Shown here one piece after another: positions 1-7,800 of a DNA stretch of 13,449 nucleotides. Position 1 is the stretch's first letter. Every line of letters starts with the position of its first letter. The notes under the pieces are model-generated. The model was given only the letters and a program-made list of their open reading frames with translations. It ran no database searches and was not told the DNA's origin. A program made the position numbers and the translations under genes. The stretch is from Planctomycetota bacterium (lineage in GTDB: Bacteria; Planctomycetota; GCA-002687715; DRQF01). The stretch lies in assembly GCA_015485455.1 (NCBI GenBank), contig WFTN01000036.1, forward strand, positions 1 through 13,449, in the 5' to 3' direction.

Positions 1-713
1 GCTTCTTCAAGTCTGAAGCCGTTGGGCAGGTTTACGTCGTGGCAGGAACCGCAGAATCCAGGTTGCGACAACTGCGTCATTTGATGAGCATCACGGTGAA
101 TGGCACGGCCAGGTTTGCCGCTTTCCGTGACGACACCGAAATCGCCGTCGGCGATGACTTTCTTGACCTCTGATCCACCGCTGGGCCCATAGACAGGCTC
201 CAGAATACTGGCTTGAACCAAGGGGCGTCGACCACTCACTTTGCCAACTTCTTTGTTCATGCGGTGGCAGGCTATGCAGGTTATACCTTCGACGGAAAGC
301 GGATGACGGTTGATATTTGAAGTGAAAAGAGGCTCTTTGATTGTCATCCCTACCGGCGTGTGGCAACGAATGCAAAAGTCTCCCAAAGTGCCATGCATCT
401 TCTTGTTGATCGTACCTTGCATGGCATTAAAAACCGGAGACAACTGAGCATAGGCGTGAGCCGATGACGACCATTGTCGGTAGTGATTGGGGTGACAAGC
501 CCGGCATGTTGATGCTGAAGGAAATCGTTCTTTCATCAGGCTGGCGTGGGGATCTTCTTGGTCCTCCAGCCCTTCAGATTTTGCTTGACTCGCGCTAAGA
601 TCTGGGTTCATGGGCGTCTCTTGATTCGCACAAGCCCAGATCGGAAGAACAACCAACAGAATACTCAATAAAGAAACGATGGGGTTTCTTTTTGCTATTC
701 CCAATCGACTCAT
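1..713 (-). CDS. Multihaem cytochrome c lipoprotein (c554-like), N-terminal part
   Basis: This minus-strand frame is open from ATG at 713 to the window edge (237 codons plus two bases), so its C-terminus is missing. Four c-type haem motifs are visible: CRACH (C70-H74), CIRCH (114-118), CIACH (146-150) and CGSCH (221-225). The context around the first, CxxCHxNHYxQWxxSAHAYA, resembles the cytochrome c554 / multihaem cytochrome family. The N-terminus has basic residues, a hydrophobic stretch (about 12-25) and a lipobox-like IWAC ending at Cys28, so it is probably a membrane-anchored periplasmic lipoprotein. The start is supported by GGAG seven bases upstream and an in-frame stop a little further up. 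More haem motifs may lie beyond the edge. The role (electron carrier or multihaem reductase) cannot be decided from this fragment. It is transcribed separately from the operon upstream, which ends in a terminator. Confidence 0.85.
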   Translation of the reverse strand, partial: MSRLGIAKRNPIVSLLSILLVVLPIWACANQETPMNPDLSASQAKSEGLEDQEDPHASLMKERFPSASTCRACHPNHYRQWSSSAHAYAQLSPVFNAMQGTINKKMHGTLGDFCIRCHTPVGMTIKEPLFTSNINRHPLSVEGITCIACHRMNKEVGKVSGRRPLVQASILEPVYGPSGGSEVKKVIADGDFGVVTESGKPGRAIHRDAHQMTQLSQPGFCGSCHDVNLPNGFRLEE

Positions 714-767
714 GAACAGTCTCCAACTTGGCGCGGATCTGACTCAGTCTTTGCAACGGCGGCTCGC

Positions 768-795
768 ACCATAGCGGAATAGAACTGACAATCAA
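768..795 (-). promoter_or_regulatory. Possible sigma-70-type promoter of the multihaem cytochrome gene
   Basis: Read on the minus strand, TTGATT (790-795) lies 16 bases before TATGGT (768-773). A start of transcription near 761 would give a leader of about 48 nt containing the GGAG ribosome site. It sits between the terminator of the preceding operon and the cytochrome start, where a promoter is needed. The match is only moderate and was found by eye. Confidence 0.3.
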
Positions 796-840
796 GTAGC
801 TTTCTTGGTCTTCTGTTCTGTTCGTGCGCAACTAGAATGA

Positions 841-877
841 AAACGAAAAACGGCTAACATGGGAAACATGTTAGCCG
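841..877 (-). terminator. Intrinsic terminator of the sulfide operon
   Basis: A perfect 11-bp stem (851-861 with 867-877; arm CGGCTAACATG) closes a 5-nt loop. On the minus strand it is followed by TTTTTCGTTTT. It lies 26 bases beyond the stop of the last operon gene at 904. The A/T run occurs only on the side expected for minus-strand transcription. Confidence 0.9.
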
Positions 878-903
878 TCTGTTCTGAAAATGAGTGGGGC
901 GTG

Positions 904-1539
904 TTAGTCGTCGTGGCGTGACAACATCCAAGCTCCGGCGAACATAATGAAGGCAGCGAGAAGCATGACGCCACTGCGCTTCTCAGCGGAGAAGATAGCC
1001 ATCTGTCGAGCTTCACCACCCACGGCAGCAAGCCTCGCTTTGGCCCTTAGAACAGCGATCTCGCGCTTCGCTTCTTTACGATCCTCTTTCGAAATGCTGT
1101 CGTCAACCTTTGCGATCTTGTCTTTGATGACCTGCTGGCCATCTTCGTCGTCTGAATTTAATTCTGCCAGTTCGATGGCAAGCTCTAACTTTTCACGTCC
1201 GCCTAAATCGTCGGCTTCAATGGCCTCGGCTTTTGCTTTCAAGCTGTCCACTGCAGGGAATGTTCGAGAACTGCCGCTTGGGACCCCCAAGGCACCGGAA
1301 ACTGAAAGGGCGACGGTTAAGGCCAAAAGCCATTTGACATAGCTGACCGTTGGAATTTTCATGCGTCCGAGTAGAGCAGCAACGACGGGAAGAGCCACGG
1401 CAATTTGAAGAGCAATCCCCAAAGTCACGAAACTAAAGAACTCGACGTTCCACATATAAGTCATCAGTGCCAAAACACCCATGGCCACATAGAGTGCGGT
1501 TCCGCCGACGAGCACCATGCGGCCCATTGCTTTATCCAT
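904..1539 (-). CDS. Uncharacterised four-helix membrane protein with charged central helix
   Basis: The 211-residue product is not recognised as any named family. Three hydrophobic segments (about 8-30, 34-57, 66-85) are followed by a highly charged, Ala/Glu/Lys-rich region (about 96-188) with coiled-coil character, then a last hydrophobic segment (190-206) ending SRHDD. It has no cysteines and only one histidine, so it is unlikely to be a redox or metal site. GAGGAG lies nine bases upstream of the ATG. It starts 41 bases after the membrane rhodanese gene with no terminator between them, and the operon terminator follows directly, so it is the last gene of the sulfide operon. A structural or partner role for the membrane-bound sulfur proteins is an inference from position only. 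Confidence 0.75.
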   Translation of the reverse strand: MDKAMGRMVLVGGTALYVAMGVLALMTYMWNVEFFSFVTLGIALQIAVALPVVAALLGRMKIPTVSYVKWLLALTVALSVSGALGVPSGSSRTFPAVDSLKAKAEAIEADDLGGREKLELAIELAELNSDDEDGQQVIKDKIAKVDDSISKEDRKEAKREIAVLRAKARLAAVGGEARQMAIFSAEKRSGVMLLAAFIMFAGAWMLSRHDD

Positions 1540-1580
1540 AACTTGAACTCCTCATCTTTCTTTGAATGACTCGCTGAATC

Positions 1581-2114
1581 TTACCTTAAGCTGCAAGTCT
1601 CGGTCTTGATGCGATTGAAGGGGAGTCGCCCCAGGACCATCGCCATTCCGCAGGTATCGGTAATGCCAGCAAAGATAAGTCCTGCTCCGACGAAAGCGGA
1701 CAGGGCAATAAAAGCCGGGTTAACGAAATAGCCCAGAACAGCGCCAATGACGACGAGACCTCCGGCACAAATACGGACTTGTCGTTCGATGCTCATACCT
1801 TTCTTGCCACGGACGACATTCTTGCCTTCTTCGAGCCAACGGGTCATGCCACCTGGGACGATGGCGGTGGCAGTGATGCCCATTTCTTTCAGGGTTTCTT
1901 TGGCTATGGTAGCTCGCCGTTCCGTCCGGCACATCAAGTGGATCGTTTTATTCTTGGCGATGTCCTTGAAGTCCTCTGCGAACTCTTTGAGATCAGCTAG
2001 AGGGATATTGACAGCGCCGTCGGCATGCACTTCGGCGAATTCACCGGGGGTTCTGACATCAACCAAAGTGATGGCTTCGGATGTTGCTTCAGATTGTGTT
2101 TGTGTTGCTTTCAT
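1581..2114 (-). CDS. Membrane-anchored rhodanese (YgaP-like: rhodanese + DUF2892)
   Basis: This 177-residue protein has a single rhodanese domain at about residues 14-100. It shows the opening motif LVDVRTPGEF and an active-site loop with C62 in CRTERRA, the persulfide-carrying cysteine. The C-terminal part (108-170) is a DUF2892-type membrane anchor with two hydrophobic helices (about 113-131 and 134-152) and the typical ending CGMAMVLGRLPFNR. E. coli YgaP has this architecture and is a membrane thiosulfate:cyanide sulfurtransferase. The gene follows the CstB-like gene by 18 bases, with AAGGA seven bases before the ATG. The likely role is to carry sulfane sulfur at the inner membrane next to the persulfide dioxygenase. 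The active loop has GluArg where many rhodaneses have GlySer, so substrate preference is uncertain. Confidence 0.9.
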   Translation of the reverse strand: MKATQTQSEATSEAITLVDVRTPGEFAEVHADGAVNIPLADLKEFAEDFKDIAKNKTIHLMCRTERRATIAKETLKEMGITATAIVPGGMTRWLEEGKNVVRGKKGMSIERQVRICAGGLVVIGAVLGYFVNPAFIALSAFVGAGLIFAGITDTCGMAMVLGRLPFNRIKTETCSLR

Positions 2115-2132
2115 GATTTTTCCTTTGTTCTC

Positions 2133-3548
2133 CTATGAGCCGCAGGTGGATTCACATTTCTCTATGGCTCTGCTGCCATTGTTCCAGTTGACGAATCCTC
2201 CTCGTTGGTCACCAACGTTGGTGAATCCTTGCATTCTCAGGATGCTCACTGCCGTGCAAGAACGAGATCCAGTGCGGCAGGTGGCTACGACTTCCTGGTC
2301 GTGGGGTAATTCACCAGCTCTTTCCCTGATTGCGTTAAGGGGAATGTTGATGGCACCGGGAATGTGCCCGCTGGCGTATTCGCCGGGGGTGCGGACATCG
2401 ACTACAAGAGGTGCCTTAGATTCAGAAATGCGGCGTTCCAATTCCCCAGATGAAAGGCGTTCGAAATTGCCGACGAATTCCGGGGCTTCGGCCAAGGCCC
2501 GCATGCCACCTTCCAGATATCCAGCGACCAAGTCGAATCCGATACGCCCGAGGCGAAGGCCCGCTTCAACTTCCGTACCTGCGTCAGCAATGATGACGAT
2601 GGGCTTAAGTGGATCTAAGAAAGTTCCAGCCCATGTGGCAAACTTCCCTTCTAATTCGACACTGAGGCTCTTATTCATGTGTGCATCGGCGTAGTCGCTT
2701 GGAAGTCTGGCATCGACCAACTGAGCTTCTTTTTCATCTACGAGGCTGAGGACGGTTTTCAGGTCAAGAGGCTTGAGGTTTGCCATCGAGTCCGAAAGTG
2801 TTGTGTGCTCCTTGCGATTGAGCATGGCGTCATAGGAGAAGTAGTTGGGTGCTACCGGCTGGTTGGCTGTGACGATAGCAATGAACTCTTCCTTGCTCAT
2901 AGATTGGAGAGCATAGTTGTTAGCTCTTTGGGCACCGATGGTCGAAACAGTGTCGCTACTGAGATTTTTGCCGCACATGGATCCAGCACCGTGGGCGGGG
3001 TAGAGCAAAGTGGCGTCAGGAAGAGTCAAGAGTTTGTTGTGCAGCGAGTCGTAGAGGCTTCCTGCAAGTTCTTCCGCTGTCACGCCGATGGAAGCCATGA
3101 GGTCTGGACGACCGACATCGCCGATAAAGAGGGTGTCTCCAGTGAGGACTGCTTTGGGCGTGTCGGCATCATGCTCCAGGTCGTAAACAACGATGGAGAT
3201 GCCTTCGGGGGTATGTCCTGGTGTTTCCAGAATCTCTAATTTGACGGTTTCAAGCTCTAAGGTGGAACCATCAGCCATGGCTTCGAATTCGAACTCCGCT
3301 TGAGCTTGGGCACCCAAGTGAATTGTTGCCTTGGTTTTCTTCCTGAGTTCGAGATGGCCGGCAACAAAATCAGCATGGAAATGACTTAGGAAGACGTGTT
3401 TGATGGTGAAACCAGCGGCATCAGCGTCGGTGATGTATTGAGCGATGTCCCGTTGAGGATCGATCACAATGGCTGTCTTGCTTTTGTCGCAACCGATCAT
3501 GTAGGAAGCATGGGCCAAGCAACCTAAGTAGTATTGTTTGAGGTGCAT
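2133..3548 (-). CDS. CstB-like persulfide dioxygenase / sulfurtransferase fusion
   Basis: The 471-residue protein has three domains in order. First is a metallo-beta-lactamase persulfide dioxygenase (about 1-250) with SHFHADF (H56, H58, D60), GHTPEG (H112), TGDTLF (D138) and PAHG (H186), which fits a mononuclear Fe(II) site. Second is a pseudo-rhodanese (about 262-355) lacking an active-site cysteine. Third is a rhodanese (about 366-460) with C424 in CRTGSRS. C192 directly after the metal site matches the extra cysteine reported for CstB of Staphylococcus aureus. Known CstB-type enzymes convert low-molecular-weight persulfides to thiol, sulfite and thiosulfate. The start codon overlaps the stop of the TSUP gene by one base (TAATG), with AAGGAG upstream. 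Expected location is the cytoplasm; no signal peptide is seen. cstB is a plausible symbol, but orthology is not tested. Confidence 0.93.
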   Translation of the reverse strand: MHLKQYYLGCLAHASYMIGCDKSKTAIVIDPQRDIAQYITDADAAGFTIKHVFLSHFHADFVAGHLELRKKTKATIHLGAQAQAEFEFEAMADGSTLELETVKLEILETPGHTPEGISIVVYDLEHDADTPKAVLTGDTLFIGDVGRPDLMASIGVTAEELAGSLYDSLHNKLLTLPDATLLYPAHGAGSMCGKNLSSDTVSTIGAQRANNYALQSMSKEEFIAIVTANQPVAPNYFSYDAMLNRKEHTTLSDSMANLKPLDLKTVLSLVDEKEAQLVDARLPSDYADAHMNKSLSVELEGKFATWAGTFLDPLKPIVIIADAGTEVEAGLRLGRIGFDLVAGYLEGGMRALAEAPEFVGNFERLSSGELERRISESKAPLVVDVRTPGEYASGHIPGAINIPLNAIRERAGELPHDQEVVATCRTGSRSCTAVSILRMQGFTNVGDQRGGFVNWNNGSRAIEKCESTCGS

Positions 3549-4351
3549 TATTTGGTCTCTCCTTTTGAAAGTGATTGTGGTTCAACAGGTTTGTCTTGAT
3601 GACTCAGTTGGGTAATCAAGACAAAGCCAGCCATGAAAATGAGTAGAACGCCGAAGGCCCGGCGTAGAGTTTGTTGGGGAAGACGAGTGCCGAATGTCAT
3701 GCCAGCGATGGATCCGATGATGCCGACGCTGGCGAAACAGATCATGAGGTTCCAGTCGAGTGCAAGATTGTGCGCTGCTAGAACATCCATGTGTTTGATG
3801 AAACCCGCGAAAGAGTTAAGGGCAATGATGACCAGACTTGTTCCTACGGCTCGGTTCATTTCTAAACCCCCCAGAAGAACCAAGGCAGGGATGATGAGGA
3901 ATCCGCCGCCAACGCCCACAATGCCTGTGATGATGCCTGCCCCGGTAGCCCCCAAGGAGACTTTCAAATTCCATTTCTTCTTGGTTGGGCTGGTTGAGTT
4001 TTGCCTTGGGCGGATCATGAGTACAGAAACCAAGAGCATGATAAGCGCAAAGAGGACGAGCTGGGCGGTGCCAGTGATGTGCCCAGAGATGGCGGCACCT
4101 AACCACGTGCCTGCCATACCCGGAGGGGCGAATAAGAGGACAGACCGCTGATCAACAAGCTTCTTCTTGGAAGAGAAAATAGCGCCTCCAACGCTGATGC
4201 ATCCGACGACAAAGAGAGAGGAGGCAATGGCGAGTTTTTCTTCTTGGCCGACCAAGTAGATCAGAGTGGGCACTGTGAGGATGGAACCACCTGCACCAAG
4301 TAGCCCAAGGCTGAGGCCGACGACCATGGCTCCAATCATAGGAAGGATCAT
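3548..4351 (-). CDS. TauE/SafE (TSUP) family sulfur-anion permease
   Basis: This 267-residue hydrophobic protein has about eight membrane segments and the internal repeat typical of the TauE/SafE family: GLLGAGGSILTVPTL near residues 17-31 and GIVGVGGGFLIIPAL near 142-156. Family members move sulfite, sulfoacetate, thiosulfate or related anions. Between a persulfide dioxygenase gene and a sulfur-responsive regulator, export of sulfite or thiosulfate is the most likely job. The direction and substrate are inferred from context. The start ATG overlaps the arsR stop (ATGA, four bases) and is served by GGAGG nine bases upstream, so translation is probably coupled to the repressor. The soluble tail (about 250-267) is short and polar. 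Confidence 0.9.
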   Translation of the reverse strand: MILPMIGAMVVGLSLGLLGAGGSILTVPTLIYLVGQEEKLAIASSLFVVGCISVGGAIFSSKKKLVDQRSVLLFAPPGMAGTWLGAAISGHITGTAQLVLFALIMLLVSVLMIRPRQNSTSPTKKKWNLKVSLGATGAGIITGIVGVGGGFLIIPALVLLGGLEMNRAVGTSLVIIALNSFAGFIKHMDVLAAHNLALDWNLMICFASVGIIGSIAGMTFGTRLPQQTLRRAFGVLLIFMAGFVLITQLSHQDKPVEPQSLSKGETK

Positions 4352-4665
4352 GATTCACTGCCTCCGAAGCGCTTTTGGATGCAGTCGATGATCCCGGCCA
4401 AACCGGCTTCAGCTACCATGTAGTAGACGCTCCGGCCTCGGCGTTCTGATTTGAGAAGTCCCCTATCTCGCATGACTCCCAGGTGTTCAGAGGCCATGTG
4501 ACTGGGGATAGCACAGGCTTTGGCTAATTCCCCAACGGTGTGCTCCCCAATCAAGAGCATTTCGACCATCCGAATACGGCAGGGATGTGCCATCGTCTTC
4601 AGGCAACCCGCAGCTTGGCTGAGAGCTTTCATGCTCAGGAGGTCTGTGTCTTTCGATGTTGTCAT
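4348..4665 (-). CDS. ArsR/SmtB-family repressor, probable sulfide/persulfide sensor
   Basis: This 105-residue winged-helix regulator heads the operon. The recognition region spans about 43-71 (TVGELAKACAIPSHMASEHL) and the wing 72-84 (KSERRGRSVYYMV). Gene order (ArsR, TSUP, MBL-rhodanese, rhodanese) is that of operons run by BigR/SqrR-type persulfide sensors. It has four cysteines: C21, C29, C51 and C95. The usual BigR/SqrR pair does not align simply: the first position appears to be Glu35 and the final FC is FG here. If it senses persulfide, a different pair (for example C51 and C95, or C29 and C95) must act. No ribosome-binding site precedes the ATG, and the start lies inside the operator-like palindrome. 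A metal sensor is the main alternative. Confidence 0.88.
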   Translation of the reverse strand: MTTSKDTDLLSMKALSQAAGCLKTMAHPCRIRMVEMLLIGEHTVGELAKACAIPSHMASEHLGVMRDRGLLKSERRGRSVYYMVAEAGLAGIIDCIQKRFGGSES

Positions 4666-4686
4666 ATCGAAATATTACGATATGAC
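4661..4686. promoter_or_regulatory. Perfect palindrome over the arsR start: probable ArsR operator
   Basis: GTCATATCG (4661-4669) and CGATATGAC (4678-4686) are exact inverted repeats around an 8-base A/T spacer. The site covers the arsR start codon (4663-4665) and the -10 box, a classical place for an autorepressor of the ArsR family. Assigning the site to this protein is inference from position and symmetry. Confidence 0.8.
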
Positions 4687-4699
4687 GACATGAATGCAA
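4672..4699 (-). promoter_or_regulatory. Promoter of the arsR-TSUP-cstB-like-rhodanese operon
   Basis: On the minus strand TTGCAT (4694-4699) is 16 bases from TAATAT (4672-4677). The -10 box is close to consensus; the -35 box matches three of six. Six bases separate the -10 box from the A of the arsR ATG, so transcription would start at or within a base or so of the start codon. The arsR message would then be leaderless, in line with the missing Shine-Dalgarno sequence. Confidence 0.6.
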
Positions 4700-4755
4700 G
4701 CTTTCTTTGATTTCTTGGCACTTGCTTCTCCGATATTGAAGAATTTTGGCTTTCT

Positions 4756-4836
4756 CCGTGACACGGTGGGGGGGATTTCGCTGCGCTTGAGGACCCGAAA
4801 TTTCCCGGAACGTGATGAGCTCAACTCATCAAGGAG
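4756..4836 (+). promoter_or_regulatory. 5' region of the propeller-cytochrome gene: two palindromes and ribosome-binding site
   Basis: CCGTG-A-CACGG (4756-4766) is a short perfect palindrome of operator type. A second one, TGATGAG (4813-4819) with CTCATCA (4825-4831) around a 5-nt loop, would fold as an RNA hairpin. It ends directly on the strong ribosome site AAGGAG (4831-4836), six bases before ATG 4843, so folding could limit ribosome access. No convincing sigma-70 or sigma-54 promoter was found in 4687-4842. Confidence 0.4.
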
Positions 4837-4842
4837 ACAGCT

Positions 4843-7800
4843 ATGAGACGAACCCCCTTGTCTTTACTGGTCATTATTTGTGCTTTTGCACTGACCACCT
4901 TCGCCCAGATTCAACCTGGACAAAGATCGACGCCAACCCCCATGCAGAATCTGGCCAGCCAGAACATTCTTCCAGGAGCGATTAGCACTGCTGATGCCGC
5001 TGGCCCTTTCGTGGACGGCATGATTCCCAGGGACAACATCGCTGGGACTTACATCTTGCAGGAAGTTGGGCACCTCCGTCCCGTTGCCTCTGCTGGAAAT
5101 ATTATCTACGCAGTGAACCAAGAGGGCTGTACCCTGGTGGCCTATACAACAAATCCATTTCAGAAAGTCTTGGAAGTCCCCCTCGGCTTGGGAGCCAATT
5201 CCGTCTATGAACACCCCACGCGACCTCTGGAGATCTGGATCACAGATTCGATTAGTAATTGTGTGTCAGTCTTTGATCCGACGACGTTGACCTTAGGGCA
5301 AACGATTCGCACCAATGGTGCTCCCCACGGATTGGCATTCAGTGCCGATGGCTCTCGGGCTTACGTGACTTGCTCTTCTGGGCGTACCGTCGACGTTATT
5401 GACACGAACACTTTTACCGTGGTTAACTCCATTGCTATTCCTGCACGACGGCCCCGTGGAATCGCCGTAGTCGGGGACAACATTCATGTGGCTCCTTTGA
5501 TTTCCGGCAACAATACCACGGCATTGGGAGCTGGCGGATCTGGATTCCGTCTTGTCCTGGACATTCCGACGCTCTCTGGGCTTGGAGCTTTCCCTCTCCC
5601 GGATATTGATCTGCGCACCATCGGAATTTCGCCCACGGGAAGTTCTTTCGAAACCTTGAATCCAACTTTGGAGTGGGCTGCCCTTGGCACGTCCATATTC
5701 AATGTGCAGAACCGCCCTGGAACCACAGAGCTTTGGATATGCAACACCGATGCCCTCAATGCGGAGGTTATCGCGGAACCGAATTTCGTCAACGGAAAGG
5801 TCGTCCGTAATCGGGTGACCATCGTTGATATAGCCGGAGGTCCTGGAGGCTCAGTGAACCATGTTGATCTGGACCAAATTGGTGGTGTGGGTTGCTCTCA
5901 GCCCCGTGGTGTCGCTTTCGATTCCCTGCGGGGGAGAGTGTATGTCATGTGCGAGGGAAGTGATCGTGTTGTCGCTCTGGACTTGAATGGGAACTGGTTG
6001 GGTTCTTGGAAATTAAAAGGCCAAGGTCGGATCCGTTGTTTACCCCATGGCGGAACAGTTTTGGGCGAGAACCTCTATGTTTGGAACAAGGGTACCAATT
6101 CGATCACTAAGATTAACGTTGTGACCACCCCTCTGGACTCTACCGTCAACAACCACAAATCTCTGGGTTTGACACCCTTGACCGATGCTGTTCGTCGTGG
6201 GCGTTCCATTGTCAACAACGCCGATCTTTCTGCTGGGGGATCTTCTTCTTGCGCTTCTTGCCACATCGATGGCGACCAAGACGGTGTCGTTTGGGATTTG
6301 TCGAACGTCTTGGACCCAGAAGGAACCCCGAACAACCAGCTGTCTTTGTTCATTGATCGAAAAGGCCCCATGGTCACCCAGAGTTTGAATGGGCTACCAG
6401 AAGGCGCACCATATCACTGGCGTGGGGAACGTGGAGACATCGAAGCCTTCAATGGGGCTTTTGAGGGCCTTTTGGATGGCAATGAACTTGTGCCCGCCGA
6501 ACTCGCAAGCATGGTGTCCTACATCAATGAGCTGCACTATCCAGCGAATCATGTTCAGCAAGACGATCGTGTCACGACGCCCAATGAACTCGAGGGTGCT
6601 CGCATCTTCATGCAAGAAACTGCCACGGCTAGCGCCCGGTGCGTGGATTGCCATTCCTTGCCAACGGGAAGTAACAATGAAACCATGCGGGAAGATTCAG
6701 GTTGGGCTCCTTCTCTTGTGGTGACTCAATTGCGAGGTGTTGCCGACAAGGTTCTTGGACAGCATGATCTCGGTATCGTCAATATCGGTGGCAACATGCT
6801 TGATTTGGGTGATTGCACAGAATTTGGCCCCGGTCTTATTCACGACGGTCGCATTGCAACTTTGTTCGACTTTTCCAATTCCTTCGTCAATATCGACCCA
6901 ACTGAAGCGATGCGCCTTGAAGATTTCATGCGCGCCTTTGACACCGGTTTAGCTCCTGCCACCGCTATCCAGGCGACGATGACTCCGGCCAATGTTTTCA
7001 CACTTCCTGAGTTTAACCTGCTGCTAAATGAAGCAGCCCAGGGGGAATGTGATTTGGTGGCCACTGGCAGTGTGACCGTTGGTACTGCCCAACCTATTCC
7101 CATTCGGGCTTACTACAATCCTCAAACTGCCCTCTTCGAATTCGACTCTAAGGCCCAGGGCTTGGCTAGCCCTAGCTTCTTGCAACTTCTTGTGAATGGA
7201 AACTACGGGTCATGGACGTTCCGTGGTGTTCCTGTGGGAATGGGCCGGCGGACCATCGATAGCGACATGGACGGCATAGCGAACTTGGACGAAGCCGCTT
7301 TTAATACGACCGCTGACAATCCTGATGCGGATGGGGACGGCTTCCCGGATGGTTACGAACAACTCTGGGGTATGGATCCCAATGTCGTGGATACCTCTTC
7401 TCCTGACTCCCAGGCTCCTGGAATTATCAGTGCAACTCCTCTTTATGCAACGACCAATACGGTCAAGTTGGATGTGAAAACTGATGAACTCTGTGTCGTC
7501 ACAGCCTCGTGGATGGGGAAACGTGGCTCTGAAGTGCGGGTGAGCTCGAAATTCGCTCCTTATGCCAAGGACCACCAATTTGTCATCAATTTCCTGCCCC
7601 AAAATGCAACGACCATGGTGACATTGACGGCGGTTGATCCCAATAACCTTTCCAGCACCATGACCGTGGGGGTCGTGGCGAATGCCGAGATTATTGGAGA
7701 TATCCACATCGATGCCATGGCACTTTCCACTGGGCCCATCGCTATCAACATGACGACGGGAATGGCTACCACCAACTTCACGGCGGTTGTTGATGTGAAA

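Noticed and set aside
1747-2694. 315-codon open frame on the plus strand
   Set aside because: It is antisense to the rhodanese and CstB-like genes, both of which have clear conserved motifs. The translated product is low-complexity and resembles nothing known.
4716-4727. TTGGCACTTGC, resembling a sigma-54 promoter upstream of the propeller-cytochrome gene
   Set aside because: GG and GC are only 7 bases apart instead of 12, so the -24/-12 spacing fails.
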